Origin: an uncultured bacterium
Lineage (GTDB): Bacteria > Hydrogenedentota > Hydrogenedentia > Hydrogenedentales > CAILVY01
Length of the DNA: 58,447 nucleotides
Direction of reading: 5' to 3'
NCBI GenBank assembly: GCA_937951485.1
Contig: CALEDJ010000033.1
Span: 1 to 58,447, forward strand
In this document: positions 36,661 through 45,799 of the stretch, piece by piece
Numbering within the stretch: the stretch's first letter is position 1
How the letters are laid out: every line of letters starts with the position of its first letter
Program-made: the position numbers and the translations under genes
The notes under the pieces: generated by a model
Told to the model about the DNA's origin: nothing
Databases searched by the model: none
The model's input: the letters and a program-made list of their open reading frames with translations, nothing else

Positions 36661-39216
36661 ATGAAGAGATTCCTCTCGTTGTTCATGACTTGCTTATTCA
36701 CTCTTGCTGTGGGGCTGGTCGTCTTGAATCGGGCGGAATTCCCGGATCGGGCGTTTGCAGAGGAGCAAACGCCGCAGTCCGATATCGCCATGCTTGAATA
36801 TGACGAACTGATGCGTCAAATAAGCGACCGGCCCAATTGGGACAACGAGCGACTGGCGCGGGAAGCACACCGCCCCGAAGCCTTGCTGCTTGCCGCTGAC
36901 CATACGCCGGTGGATATCGTCTGGCGACGGACCAGCGCCTTGCTGCGTCACTTGAAGGATATGCCGGACGCGCCGGACTTGACCCGGGAAGCGCAGGCCA
37001 TGGAGGCGTTGCGGCCCGCTGTCGAACGGCTCCAGAAGCAAAAAACGCCAAATGATGCCGCGTTACGCAAACTGTTCCGGGAAATCGTGGCGCTGCGCCG
37101 GGCGATCGCGTTCTCCAATCCACTGCTCGATTTCGACCAAATCCTCTTCCTGAAACGGCACAAGGCGATTTTCGATCACATGTGCGACCAGTATTACGGC
37201 ATTGCCGCCCATCCCGGCGGCGGGTTATATGTGCTGGAGGATGCGTTCAGCGAAACCCCGCGCATACGGGACGTGTTGGCGGAATCGGTGGTGCAGCGCG
37301 GCCGTCTCGCAGGCGAGGCGTTGCGCGGGGGCACAGCGCCGGCGGAACTTTCGTATGATGGCGAGGGACGTCTGACGGAGTCAGGCGACCCGGGCGGCGG
37401 CGCGTTTCTCTCGCCCGACCTGTCTTTTGATGCGAAGCAGATTCTTTTTTCCTATGTGGAATGCAGGGGCGACACGCGCCACCGGTTCCATCATGAGGAA
37501 CCGGGAAACTACTGGAAAGAACCATGGGACCCAGGGCGCGCCTATCACATCTTCAAGGTGAATGTGGACGGGACAGGCCTTGAACAATTGACCGACGGCC
37601 CCTGGAACGATATCCATCCCTGCTGGTTGCCGGACGGCCGTATCGTTTTTGTATCCGAGCGCCGGGGCGGTTTTCTGCGCTGCGGAAGGGTCTGCCCCAC
37701 CTATACCATGTACCAGATGGACGGCAGCGGCGGGACGATTCGTCCATTCAGTTATCACGAAACCCACGAATGGCTGCCCAGCGTGGACAACAACGGGATG
37801 ATCGTCTATACGCGATGGGATTATGTGGACCGCGACAGCGACATCGCGCATCATCTGTGGCTGACCTATCCCGACGGACGTGACCCGCGCGGCCCGCACG
37901 GGAACTATCCACAGGTGCGGGAGATGCGTCCTTGGATGGAAATGTCTATACGCGCCATTCCAGGATCGCACCGGTATCTCGCCACCGCGGCCACCCACCA
38001 TGGCCAGCACTTCGGATCACTGGTCATGATTGACTTGCGCATTGAGGACGATCAGGCGACCAGCCAGTTGCGGCGCGTAACCCCCGAAGCAATGTTTCCA
38101 GAGTCCGAATACGCCCCGGGCATTCCCCGGCCCAGGGGCGGCGGCAATCTCGGCCAGGTCTATGGCACCCCCTGGCCCCTGAGCGAAGATTTCTACCTCG
38201 CTGTCTACGACCCAGCCGCCGAGAATCATGGCATCTATCTCGTGGACGGCTTTGGCAACCGCGAATTGATTTACCGCGATCCGGACATTGCCTGCTCCGA
38301 TCCGATTCCACTCAAACCCCGGCCCAGGCCGCCGGTAATTCCGGTGCAGACGCACTATGCCACGCGGGAGAAGGATCAACCCGCCACCGGCACCATCTTC
38401 GTGACAAACGTCTATGATTCGCGCCGGGATTGGCCGGAAGGGACCAGAATCAAGGAACTGCGGCTGATTCAGTTGTTCGCCAAATCCACGCCCGCGCCTG
38501 AGCAACCGAATATCGGCGTCGGCGACCAATCAGTCGCGCGGGGCGCGCTCGGCACCGTCCCCGTCGAGGAAGACGGCAGCGTTTATTTCGAAGCGCCCGC
38601 CGGGGTTTCCTTCTATTTCCAGGCATTGGACGAGAAAGGCCTTGCCGTGCAAAGCATGCAGTCGGCCACTTACTTGCATCCGGGCGAACGGCTCTCGTGT
38701 GCGGGATGTCACAATCCCGTACAGCAGGCGCCCAAAACGCCTTCGCTACCCCCGATTGCCCTGCAAAAGCCGCCGGCAAAACTCAAACCCGAACCGGAAG
38801 GATCCTATCCCCTCCAATTCTCCCGGCTGGTACAGCCGGTGCTCGACGCCAAATGCGTCGGATGCCACAACAATGAACCCGATGCCCCCGATTTGTCCGG
38901 CGACCATTTTGGAAAGCACGGCTGGTCGCAGGCGTATATATCGCTCGAGCCGTATACCTGGGCAAAACACGGCGGCAACTTCATTGGATTACAGCGTAAC
39001 AAGACATCCTATTCTGTACCGGGCGATGTGGGCGCGCGCGCCTCGAAACTGTATCAAATGCTTCAGGCAGGGCATCACGATGTCGAACTCACACAGGAGG
39101 AATGGCGGCGCATCACCCTCTGGCTCGACGCCAACAGCGTGTTCTACGGCGCATACCATGATACCCTGGCCCAAGCCCAAGGAAAGATGGTAATCCCGCA
39201 CCTGGATTACAAATAG
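36661..39216 (+). CDS. HzsA-like propeller protein with two CxxCH motifs (paralogue)
   Basis: The 851-residue exported protein has a signal segment (FLSLFMTCLFTLAVGLVVL). A propeller follows with GTGLEQLTDGPWNDIHPCW and IVFVSERRGGFLRCG, closely parallel to the protein at 25073-27964. Both proteins share the blocks YHETHEW, YTRWDYVDRD and LVQPVLD. Haem-binding motifs are CAGCH near residue 680 and CVGCH near residue 732. It lacks the extra beta-rich N-terminal domain of the paralogue. AAGGAAAG before the ATG at 36661 supports that start over an upstream frame. Probably a periplasmic dihaem redox protein of unknown reaction. Confidence 0.88.
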   Translation: MKRFLSLFMTCLFTLAVGLVVLNRAEFPDRAFAEEQTPQSDIAMLEYDELMRQISDRPNWDNERLAREAHRPEALLLAADHTPVDIVWRRTSALLRHLKDMPDAPDLTREAQAMEALRPAVERLQKQKTPNDAALRKLFREIVALRRAIAFSNPLLDFDQILFLKRHKAIFDHMCDQYYGIAAHPGGGLYVLEDAFSETPRIRDVLAESVVQRGRLAGEALRGGTAPAELSYDGEGRLTESGDPGGGAFLSPDLSFDAKQILFSYVECRGDTRHRFHHEEPGNYWKEPWDPGRAYHIFKVNVDGTGLEQLTDGPWNDIHPCWLPDGRIVFVSERRGGFLRCGRVCPTYTMYQMDGSGGTIRPFSYHETHEWLPSVDNNGMIVYTRWDYVDRDSDIAHHLWLTYPDGRDPRGPHGNYPQVREMRPWMEMSIRAIPGSHRYLATAATHHGQHFGSLVMIDLRIEDDQATSQLRRVTPEAMFPESEYAPGIPRPRGGGNLGQVYGTPWPLSEDFYLAVYDPAAENHGIYLVDGFGNRELIYRDPDIACSDPIPLKPRPRPPVIPVQTHYATREKDQPATGTIFVTNVYDSRRDWPEGTRIKELRLIQLFAKSTPAPEQPNIGVGDQSVARGALGTVPVEEDGSVYFEAPAGVSFYFQALDEKGLAVQSMQSATYLHPGERLSCAGCHNPVQQAPKTPSLPPIALQKPPAKLKPEPEGSYPLQFSRLVQPVLDAKCVGCHNNEPDAPDLSGDHFGKHGWSQAYISLEPYTWAKHGGNFIGLQRNKTSYSVPGDVGARASKLYQMLQAGHHDVELTQEEWRRITLWLDANSVFYGAYHDTLAQAQGKMVIPHLDYK

Positions 39217-39364
39217 ACCGCGTCATGCGCCGCGGCACTGAAAAACGCTGCCTTTTCAATCAATTTTCTATGAGGTTTTTTCTCATGATGTAAATGAATC
39301 ACTTTTCTGAACAGCCTTAAATGTGAATTCAAATCTCAGGGTGTTCCTGGGTTAACTTGCACAA

Positions 39365-41122
39365 ATGATTAAGAATACAAACCCGAAACGATGGACCGGA
39401 CCGCTTCCCATGACGCCCGCTGAAATGGACCGGCTCGGCTGGGACGCGCTGGACGTGCTGCTGGTGTCCGGAGACGCCTATGTGGACCATCCGTCCTTTG
39501 GCGCTGCATTGCTGGGACGCCTGCTGGCGTCCCAGGGGTTGCGGGTGGGAATTATCGCGCAGCCGCACTGGGATTCCCCCGTGGATGTAGCGAGATTAGG
39601 CAGGCCGCGGCTGTTTGCGGGGGTGTCGGCGGGCGCCTTGGATTCGATGCTCGCGCATTATACGGCGTTCCGCAAGAAGCGGCATGAAGACGCCTATACC
39701 CCCGGCGGACGCCACGGCGCACGCCCCAACCGCGCATGCATCGTTTATACCGGCCTGGTACGTCAGGCCTTTCCCGGCTTGCCGGTGGTGATTGGCGGGG
39801 TCGAGGCGTCGCTGCGGCGCGTCACACATTACGACTTCTGGTCGGACCGGCTGCGCCGGTCCATCCTGCTCGACAGCAAAGCGGACCTGCTGGTTTATGG
39901 CATGGGCGAGCGGGCGACGCTGGAAGTTGCCCGACGCTTGCGTGACAATCCAGAGAATCTTGCCGACCTTCGGGGGATTGCAGGCACGGCTTTTGCCGTA
40001 CGGGCGGATTCGTTTGGCATTCCTGCAGACGCGAGCGTGGAAGTTTTGCCCGCGCACGAAGCAATAGAGAACGACGCGAAACTGCTGATGGAAGCAACAC
40101 TGGCGCTGGAACGGCAGGTGCATGGCGGCGATGCATGGGCCAGGCAACGCTGTGGGGACCGCGAAATCGTGCTGACCCCGCCCGCCGCCCCCCTGACCAC
40201 CTCGGAATTGGACGCCTTGTATGCGTTGCCGTTCACCCGACGGCCCCATCCGCAATATCAGGAGCCGATTCCCGCCGCCGAGATGATTCAATTCAGCATC
40301 ACTTCGCACAGAGGGTGCGGTGGCGGCTGTTCCTTTTGCTCGCTGGCGTTGCATCAAGGACGCCACGTCGCATCGCGGAGCGAGGAATCCATCGAAGCCG
40401 AAGCGCGCCTGATGACAAGACACCCCGACTGGCGCGGCAGCATCACGGACATCGGCGGCCCAACAGCCAACATGTGGGGCGCGCGTTGCATGCGCGGCGC
40501 GAACGACTCCTGTAGAAGACCCAGTTGCTTGACGCCGAAGTTCTGTCCGCATTTCCGGAGCAACCAGATGGCGCTGGCGCGCCTGTTGCGCCGCGTGAAG
40601 GACGCGCCGGGTGTGGCGCATGTGCGCGTGGCGAGCGGCATCCGCCATGACCTCGCCCTGCGCGATGAATCGTACCTGACCGCCTTACTGGAAAGTTTTG
40701 TCGGCGGCCAACTCAAAGTGGCCCCGGAGCACTGCTGCGACGCGGTGCTCCAGGCCATGCGCAAGCCGGATTTCGCCGCATTCGAGAAATTCATGACCGT
40801 ATTCGAGCGCATTTCGCGAAAGACCGGCCGCGAACAGTATGTGGTACCCTACCTGATGAGCGCTTTTCCGGGATGCTCCGACGCGGACATGCGCGCACTG
40901 GCCGACTGGCTGCGCCGGCGTGGCTGGAAGCCCCGCCAGGTGCAGTGCTTTATCCCTGCACCGGGAACGGTGGCCACGGCAATGTATTACGCGGGCATTG
41001 ACCCGGCGGGCAAATCCATCCCCGTCGCGCGCACCGACGCAGAGCGCATCCGTCAGCACCGATTGATTCTTCCCCCCGAGGGCGCCCCACGCCGCGCCTC
41101 CAAAAGACTGCCGGGCGCATAG
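39365..41122 (+). CDS. ygiQ: YgiQ-family radical SAM protein
   Basis: The 585-residue protein matches the YgiQ/UPF0313 family. The N-terminal domain contains DVLLVSGDAYVDHPSFG and GVSAGALDSMLAHYT. The radical SAM core has the iron-sulfur motif HRGCGGGCSFCSLALHQGR (CxxxCxxC). A long C-terminal part shows GGQLKVAPEHC and QCFIPAPGTVATAMYY. The reaction of this family is not known. No good ribosome-binding site precedes the ATG at 39365, but it gives the family N-terminus. It is somewhat shorter than many homologues of 600-740 residues. No operon partner. Confidence 0.95.
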   Translation: MIKNTNPKRWTGPLPMTPAEMDRLGWDALDVLLVSGDAYVDHPSFGAALLGRLLASQGLRVGIIAQPHWDSPVDVARLGRPRLFAGVSAGALDSMLAHYTAFRKKRHEDAYTPGGRHGARPNRACIVYTGLVRQAFPGLPVVIGGVEASLRRVTHYDFWSDRLRRSILLDSKADLLVYGMGERATLEVARRLRDNPENLADLRGIAGTAFAVRADSFGIPADASVEVLPAHEAIENDAKLLMEATLALERQVHGGDAWARQRCGDREIVLTPPAAPLTTSELDALYALPFTRRPHPQYQEPIPAAEMIQFSITSHRGCGGGCSFCSLALHQGRHVASRSEESIEAEARLMTRHPDWRGSITDIGGPTANMWGARCMRGANDSCRRPSCLTPKFCPHFRSNQMALARLLRRVKDAPGVAHVRVASGIRHDLALRDESYLTALLESFVGGQLKVAPEHCCDAVLQAMRKPDFAAFEKFMTVFERISRKTGREQYVVPYLMSAFPGCSDADMRALADWLRRRGWKPRQVQCFIPAPGTVATAMYYAGIDPAGKSIPVARTDAERIRQHRLILPPEGAPRRASKRLPGA

Positions 41123-41130
41123 GCCTATTC

Positions 41131-41306
41131 TTGGAGCAGAACCCGGGATATCCACAAAGCGCGCATTCCACTGCGTCCTCATGACCGCGTTGTCGTGCAA
41201 TGAGATGACCTGAGGCGTGGTGTCCACCACATTGACGGTGCGCGTCACCCGGGCCGCAACACTGCCCGCCGCGTCTGTGGCCTCATAGCGGGTCCAACCC
41301 GTCGTA
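41131..41306 (-). pseudogene. DUF5011/HYR-type surface-domain remnant
   Basis: On the minus strand one frame reads ITTGWTRYEATDAAGSVAAR, then TRTVNVVDTTPQVISL and FVDIPGSAP. This is the consensus of the Ig-like DUF5011/HYR repeats found in bacterial surface proteins (YEATDAAGN, VDTTxPVI, DPGA). There is no start, no full domain and no continuing frame, so it is a fragment of a lost gene lying just after ygiQ. Confidence 0.7.
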
Positions 41307-41631
41307 ATTCGTGATTGACGCCGGGATGGTTGACATGCGAGCAGTTGAAACTGTTACCTGTCAGGTATGGACGCCACACCGGCGCTTCAAGCACCGCCGA
41401 GGCGGATTCCAGACCCTTGTGAATCCTGGTAATCATAATCCCACACCTTCCCTTTCAATGCCTTGAAGAACGGATCAACGGTGCGCATGTGGCGGCAATA
41501 ACGGATGCAGGGCCGCCGATGGCGGGAACTGAGCGCAATTAATGCCCATTCCAATACATTTTCACAGCGTAATAATTGCGTACATCCAGCGAGAAGGATT
41601 CCGCATGGCACCGGGCAAACTGGTATATATA

Positions 41632-41661
41632 TTGCCTGCGTGATTGCGAATGCTTTATAAA
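41632..41661 (+). promoter_or_regulatory. Candidate promoter of the amidohydrolase gene
   Basis: TTGCCT (41632-41637) and TATAAA (41656-41661) are separated by 18 bases and lie about 90 bases before the start at 41750. The boxes are imperfect. Confidence 0.4.
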
Positions 41662-41749
41662 GCCACCTGGATGGCATGGCGCCCTCGGCCGGGAAACACG
41701 CAGAATGAGTCGCTGAGGGATTCATGGAATGGCATAAAGGAAACAACGA

Positions 41750-42808
41750 ATGCCGATGACATGTATTCTGACCACATTGATGTTGGCAATGAGCGGCGCG
41801 GACGATGAACTCATATCTTTAACTGAAGCGCCGGCCTTCGAGGAAATCCACAAGATTGACGTGCACGCCCATTATTTCGACGATATGCCCCGATTCGCCG
41901 ATATGTTGCGGCGGATCAACATGCGTGTCGTGAACATCTGTTTTTACCAGACGCAGCCCGCGTTGCTGACCGGCGCGCAGACGCTCGCTGCGATGCTCTC
42001 TCGAAAGTACGCAGACACTTTCTATTACGCCTCGACCTTCGACCTGACCCGCCGAAACGAACCGGATTACGCGGAGCAGGTGAACGCATGGCTGGACAGG
42101 ACCTTCGCCAATGGTGCGTTGATGGTGAAAATATGGAAGGAGGCCGGCATGCAGGAGAAAACGCCCGGGGGCGATTACCTGATGCCGGACGATCCGGCGC
42201 TCGATCCGGTTTATGCGCACTTGACACAACGGGGAAAACCCCTGCTGGCGCATCTTGCGGACCCCATTGACGCATGGTTGCCGCTCGATGCATCCAGTCC
42301 GCATTTCAACTACTATTCAAACAACCCGCAGTGGCACGTTCACGGGCGCGAGGGATTTCCGAGCCATGCCCGGATCATTGCCGCGCGGGACAACATCCTC
42401 GCAAAGCACCCAAACCTGGTGGTGATTGGGGCGCACCTGGGTAGTCTGGAACACGATCTCGACGCTCTTGCTGATCGTCTTGACCGCCACCCGAATTTTC
42501 ACGTGGACGTTGCCGCCAGAACTTACGTTCTCAAGGGGATGCCCTCGGAGAAAGTGCGCGCGTTCTTCACAAAATATCAGGACCGCATTCTTTACGGCAC
42601 AGACCTCGGGAGGTACAGCGATGGCCGGGCCATAGACGAAAAAGAACAGATCGCGTACGCCGAGAGCATCGAAAAGACATACCGGGCGGATTACGCCTAT
42701 TACGCCGGCGGGGGGCCGAAGGGCCTCGCGTTGTCCCGCGAGATACTTGAAAAGTTTTACGCCGGCAATGCTGAACGGCTTATTCCGGGGTTGCGACGGT
42801 CTCCATGA
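41750..42808 (+). CDS. Amidohydrolase (amidohydrolase_2/ACMSD-like)
   Basis: The 352-residue TIM-barrel metalloenzyme has DVHAHYF (His39 and His41), PLLAHLADP, VIGAHLGSLEHD and ILYGTDLGRYS, the usual metal-ligand positions of amidohydrolase_2 proteins. A short hydrophobic N-terminus (MPMTCILTTLMLAMSGA) may be a signal peptide. AAAGGAAA lies before the ATG. Members hydrolyse or decarboxylate cyclic or aromatic acids, and some are lactonases, so the substrate is open. Its last 29 bases overlap the 3' end of the LacI gene on the other strand. Confidence 0.88.
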   Translation: MPMTCILTTLMLAMSGADDELISLTEAPAFEEIHKIDVHAHYFDDMPRFADMLRRINMRVVNICFYQTQPALLTGAQTLAAMLSRKYADTFYYASTFDLTRRNEPDYAEQVNAWLDRTFANGALMVKIWKEAGMQEKTPGGDYLMPDDPALDPVYAHLTQRGKPLLAHLADPIDAWLPLDASSPHFNYYSNNPQWHVHGREGFPSHARIIAARDNILAKHPNLVVIGAHLGSLEHDLDALADRLDRHPNFHVDVAARTYVLKGMPSEKVRAFFTKYQDRILYGTDLGRYSDGRAIDEKEQIAYAESIEKTYRADYAYYAGGGPKGLALSREILEKFYAGNAERLIPGLRRSP

Positions 42809-43880
42809 CGTTTGTTTGCCCGTTCGGGGCAACGGCGCACCGAAGTTCTTCATACGGGCGCACCGAAGCGCGTTCTATCAACTTGGGCGCAATCCATTCC
42901 CTCAGAAATCCCTGCCGCGCGTCGTTCCGAATCACGCGCAACAGAATATGCGCCATCTTCTCGCCCTGCTGATCCGGAAACAGGTCCACCGTGGTCAGGG
43001 ACGGCCCAAGCAACGCCCCGTAGTCAATCCCCTCGAAACCCACCACGCTCAGGTCATGCGGAATATCAAGCGACAGTTCGTGCGCCGCACGATATACGCC
43101 CATGGCCACCATGTCATTGAAACACAGCAGCGCGGTGGGACGCCTCCCCACGTCACGCAAAACCTGCAAGGCGGCCCGATAGCCCTCGGAGGCGGTCTCC
43201 CCCGCATCCATGATGATCGCTTGCGACATGGGGATGTCGTATTCGACCAGACTCTCGATGAAGCCCAGTTTGCGTTCCTTGGCCCCTTGGGAAAACGCCG
43301 GTCCGGAGATGTAGCCCACAAGGCGGTGCCCCTGCCCGATGACGTAGGCGGTGGCCAGGCGCATGCCCGCCCGGTTGTCAACATCCACCGAATGCGTCAT
43401 CATTTCCCCCGGTCTTCCCTGGGTGACCAGGGGAATGCCCTGGGCGATTACTTTCCGCACGTGCATTGCATCAAGCCCCTCCGCGCCCCTGAGAATAATG
43501 AATCCCGCCGGATGATATGCCTGAAGCGAGGCCAGCGTTTCCGGGTCCTCCTGATCCCCATAGCGCACGTTATGGATAAGAATGTGGTATCCAGCGCCCT
43601 CAAGGACCGAACTGATCCCTCGCAATGTCATCATCGTAAACAGACTGCCCAGGTCTGCCGCCAGCACAGCCACAATGCGGGACAATTCGTCCACCAACGC
43701 TGTGGTTATCATCCCCGAAGCATAACGACTCTCCCGAATACATTGCAGCACTTTCCTGCGTGTGCTCTCCCGAACCCCAGGCTTGCCGTTTAACACAGCG
43801 GACACCGTACTCCGGGAAAGTCCGCACAAACGCGCAACCTCACTGGTCGTCACGATCGGTTTCCGCCCATCTCGTCTCAT
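42780..43880 (-). CDS. LacI-family transcriptional regulator
   Basis: The 366-residue regulator starts with a LacI helix-turn-helix (VTTSEVARLCGLSRSTVSAVLNGKPGV). The type 1 periplasmic-binding-like sensor domain follows (AVLAADLGSLFTMMTLRGI, ALLCFNDMVAMGVYRAAHEL, LSVVGFEGIDYG). Such proteins bind sugars or related metabolites. ATG 43880 is annotated. A TTG at 43889, five bases after GGGGAG, may be the real start. Paired inverted elements lie upstream, which suggests autoregulation. The gene is tail-to-tail with the amidohydrolase gene. Confidence 0.93.
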   Translation of the reverse strand: MRRDGRKPIVTTSEVARLCGLSRSTVSAVLNGKPGVRESTRRKVLQCIRESRYASGMITTALVDELSRIVAVLAADLGSLFTMMTLRGISSVLEGAGYHILIHNVRYGDQEDPETLASLQAYHPAGFIILRGAEGLDAMHVRKVIAQGIPLVTQGRPGEMMTHSVDVDNRAGMRLATAYVIGQGHRLVGYISGPAFSQGAKERKLGFIESLVEYDIPMSQAIIMDAGETASEGYRAALQVLRDVGRRPTALLCFNDMVAMGVYRAAHELSLDIPHDLSVVGFEGIDYGALLGPSLTTVDLFPDQQGEKMAHILLRVIRNDARQGFLREWIAPKLIERASVRPYEELRCAVAPNGQTNVMETVATPE

Positions 43881-43909
43881 CACGGCCAAAAAAACTCCCC
43901 TGAAAAGGC

Positions 43910-43922
43910 ATTTGCGAAATGG
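43910..43922. promoter_or_regulatory. Operator candidate, left element
   Basis: ATTTGCGAAATGG is the exact inverse complement of 43987-43999 and itself has ATTT/AAAT arms around GCG. It lies 30 bases upstream of the LacI-family start codon. Confidence 0.5.
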
Positions 43923-43986
43923 ACTGTTTCTGGGCATGGGAAATCGAAATATCCAAGTCTTTGGATGGAATTTAGGTCCGGAACTG

Positions 43987-43999
43987 CCATTTCGCAAAT
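43987..43999. promoter_or_regulatory. Operator candidate, right element
   Basis: CCATTTCGCAAAT is the perfect partner of 43910-43922, with centres 77 bases apart. Between them ATCCAA-GTCT-TTGGAT (43951-43966) is another inverted repeat. The pair could allow DNA looping by the LacI-type repressor. Confidence 0.5.
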
Positions 44000-44343
44000 A
44001 CCTCCGAACGGGCTTATTGTAGCACGATATTTTCCAGAAATCAACATATGTCTATTTTAGATGCCATTTATCCTGAATTTATGTATTTTTTGTGATATTT
44101 TTTTATATTCTAATACACATCATTTGTCTGATTATGATGCAAAATAATGACAAATGCCTTTCTTTGTATGAGCACATATCTACCATCAGCAGGCGCATTT
44201 GAGACCAGGACCGCTTCTGAAACGCCATCTAAATGCTCCTGAAATCGGCATAAAAAACGTCAATAGTTTATCTATGAAAGATGTCTTCGGGTAATAACTC
44301 AACAAGTGCATAATTTTTATACAATTTTTTTTTCTACATGCTA

Positions 44344-44372
44344 TTGACTTTTGACACAAGATCGGTTATGCT
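44344..44372 (+). promoter_or_regulatory. Sigma70-type promoter of the prepilin gene
   Basis: TTGACT (44344-44349) and TATGCT (44367-44372) are spaced by 17 bases and lie about 100 bases before the ATG at 44476. Confidence 0.7.
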
Positions 44373-44475
44373 GGTGTCAAGGTTCGCCTGAAGGATGGCC
44401 GTCCTGACGCGCGCCTGGCCTTCTGGCATGGCATTTGAATGAAATGGGCAACCGGCAAAGAAAAGGAGAGGAAAA

Positions 44476-45480
44476 ATGGAAATGCGACGTGGATTCACCT
44501 TGATCGAGTTGCTGGTGGTGATTGCCATCATCGGCATACTGGCGGCGATACTGCTGCCGGCGCTGGCGCGCGCGCGCGAAGCCGCCCGGCGTTCCAGTTG
44601 CCAGAACAATCTCAAGCAGTGGGGACTGGTGTATAAAATGTACGCCAACGAATCCCCAGGGGGAAAATTTCCTCCAATACAGATTGGTACATGGTATGCT
44701 GCGACCGGAAGTTATCACTGGGTCGGCGCGGGCGACTTCAGCATCGGCCCCTGCGTGCGCAGCGTCTACCCGGAGTACCTGACCGATCACAACATTGTCT
44801 TCTGCCCGTCGGACGCGGGTGGTGCGAAAGACAGGATAGCAGACCCCGACGGCTACTGGTCCGGTGCGCCCATTGACAACTGCTTCGGCTACATGTCGCG
44901 CCACGGCACGTCATGCATGCGCGCCATTGACGCCAGTTACGGCTACACGGGCTGGCTCTTCGATCGGGCCAACAGCAATGACCCGGTAACACCTTCAGAC
45001 ATCAATCTGGGGGTAGTCGTCATCCCTGCTGGCGCCTCGATGCAAATTGTGGCCTGGATGATGAGCGTGTATGTGGTCGGCCCGTTCATGGCGGAGATGG
45101 CGGCATTGGAAGCCGCCAATGCGGAAGGGTTCGTTCCTTCCGCCGACAAAGACATGAATCTGTCGCTTGTGCCGGGTTTCCAGAACGCGGGCAACAACGG
45201 GTCCAGCACCATATACCGGCTCAAGGAAGGCATCGAGCGGTTCCTGGTGACGGATATCAACAACCCGGCGGCGAGCGCCAAAGCCCAGAGCGAGATATTC
45301 ATCATGTGGGATTCTGTGAGCACTGTTCCCAGCGCCTACAACCATGTTCCCGGTGGATCAAACGTGCTGGCAATGGATGGACATGTCTCCTTCCAGCGTT
45401 ATGATTTAAACGGCGCCGCGCCGTGCAATGGTCCGCTGGCGAAAGTACTCGGCCTCTTCGAAGATGACGATATGAATTGA
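44476..45480 (+). CDS. Prepilin-type protein with H-X9-DG-like C-terminus
   Basis: The 334-residue protein begins with a class III prepilin leader and N-methylation site ([18 protein letters not shown]), cleaved before Phe. The first helix continues [21 protein letters not shown] beta-rich body follows. The C-terminus has [18 protein letters not shown], an H-X9-DG motif as in DUF1559-type planctomycete pseudopilins, but with ten residues between His290 and Asp301. These proteins are thought to form type II secretion or pilus-like fibres, or to be surface-anchored. AAAGGAGAGG precedes the ATG. Confidence 0.93.
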   Translation: MEMRRGFTLIELLVVIAIIGILAAILLPALARAREAARRSSCQNNLKQWGLVYKMYANESPGGKFPPIQIGTWYAATGSYHWVGAGDFSIGPCVRSVYPEYLTDHNIVFCPSDAGGAKDRIADPDGYWSGAPIDNCFGYMSRHGTSCMRAIDASYGYTGWLFDRANSNDPVTPSDINLGVVVIPAGASMQIVAWMMSVYVVGPFMAEMAALEAANAEGFVPSADKDMNLSLVPGFQNAGNNGSSTIYRLKEGIERFLVTDINNPAASAKAQSEIFIMWDSVSTVPSAYNHVPGGSNVLAMDGHVSFQRYDLNGAAPCNGPLAKVLGLFEDDDMN

Positions 45481-45526
45481 TGCCATTCCGGCGTGACGAG
45501 CAAGCAGGTGACATGGTTTGAAGGTT

Positions 45527-45550
45527 GTTCGCACGTGCGCCCGTGCGAAC
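45527..45550 (+). terminator. Hairpin after the prepilin gene
   Basis: GTTCGCAC and GTGCGAAC form an 8-bp stem with an 8-base loop, 46 bases after the stop. There is no T-run, so intrinsic termination is doubtful. Confidence 0.35.
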
Positions 45551-45587
45551 ACCATCCGCACCAGTGCATCACCAGAACCAGATTCCC

Positions 45588-45629
45588 CTGTCATGGCCGG
45601 CGGCAGGAAAACGCCGCCGGCCATGACAG
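45588..45629 (+). terminator. Long perfect hairpin
   Basis: CTGTCATGGCCGGCGGC (45588-45604) and its exact inverse complement (45613-45629) form a 17-bp stem with an 8-base loop. It lies between the prepilin and GH172 genes. There is no T-run after either arm, so it may block 3' exonucleases or be an extragenic palindrome rather than a classical terminator. Confidence 0.55.
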
Positions 45630-45799
45630 AGGTTCGAGGAAGCCGCGTAGCGGATTGTCTGAAACCGCAGAGACGGAAACAGCGTCACACCATGGAAGCA
45701 CGTGAAAGTCAGTGAACAGACACCCCATGCGTGCATACTCGATTACGGCGTGGGGTTGTGTTGTTTTCAGAAGCAATACGCAATTGGAGGGATAAAGGG

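Larger units (their letters stand above)
41123..41749. other. Long intergenic region with gene remnant
   Basis: This 627-base spacer holds the DUF5011-like remnant at its left end and a candidate promoter at its right end. Between them only short ORFs without recognisable domains are present. It looks like a site of gene loss. Confidence 0.5.
43881..44475. other. AT-rich divergent control region
   Basis: This 595-base region lies between the LacI gene and the prepilin gene. Its middle (about 44030-44340) is strikingly AT-rich compared with the rest of the window. It contains the paired operator candidates near the LacI start and a good promoter before the prepilin. No ORF in it is supported. 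Confidence 0.6.
45481..45799. other. Intergenic region with two hairpins
   Basis: This 319-base spacer after the prepilin gene holds the 8-bp and 17-bp hairpins listed separately. No coding sequence or promoter is recognised in the remainder. Confidence 0.5.
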
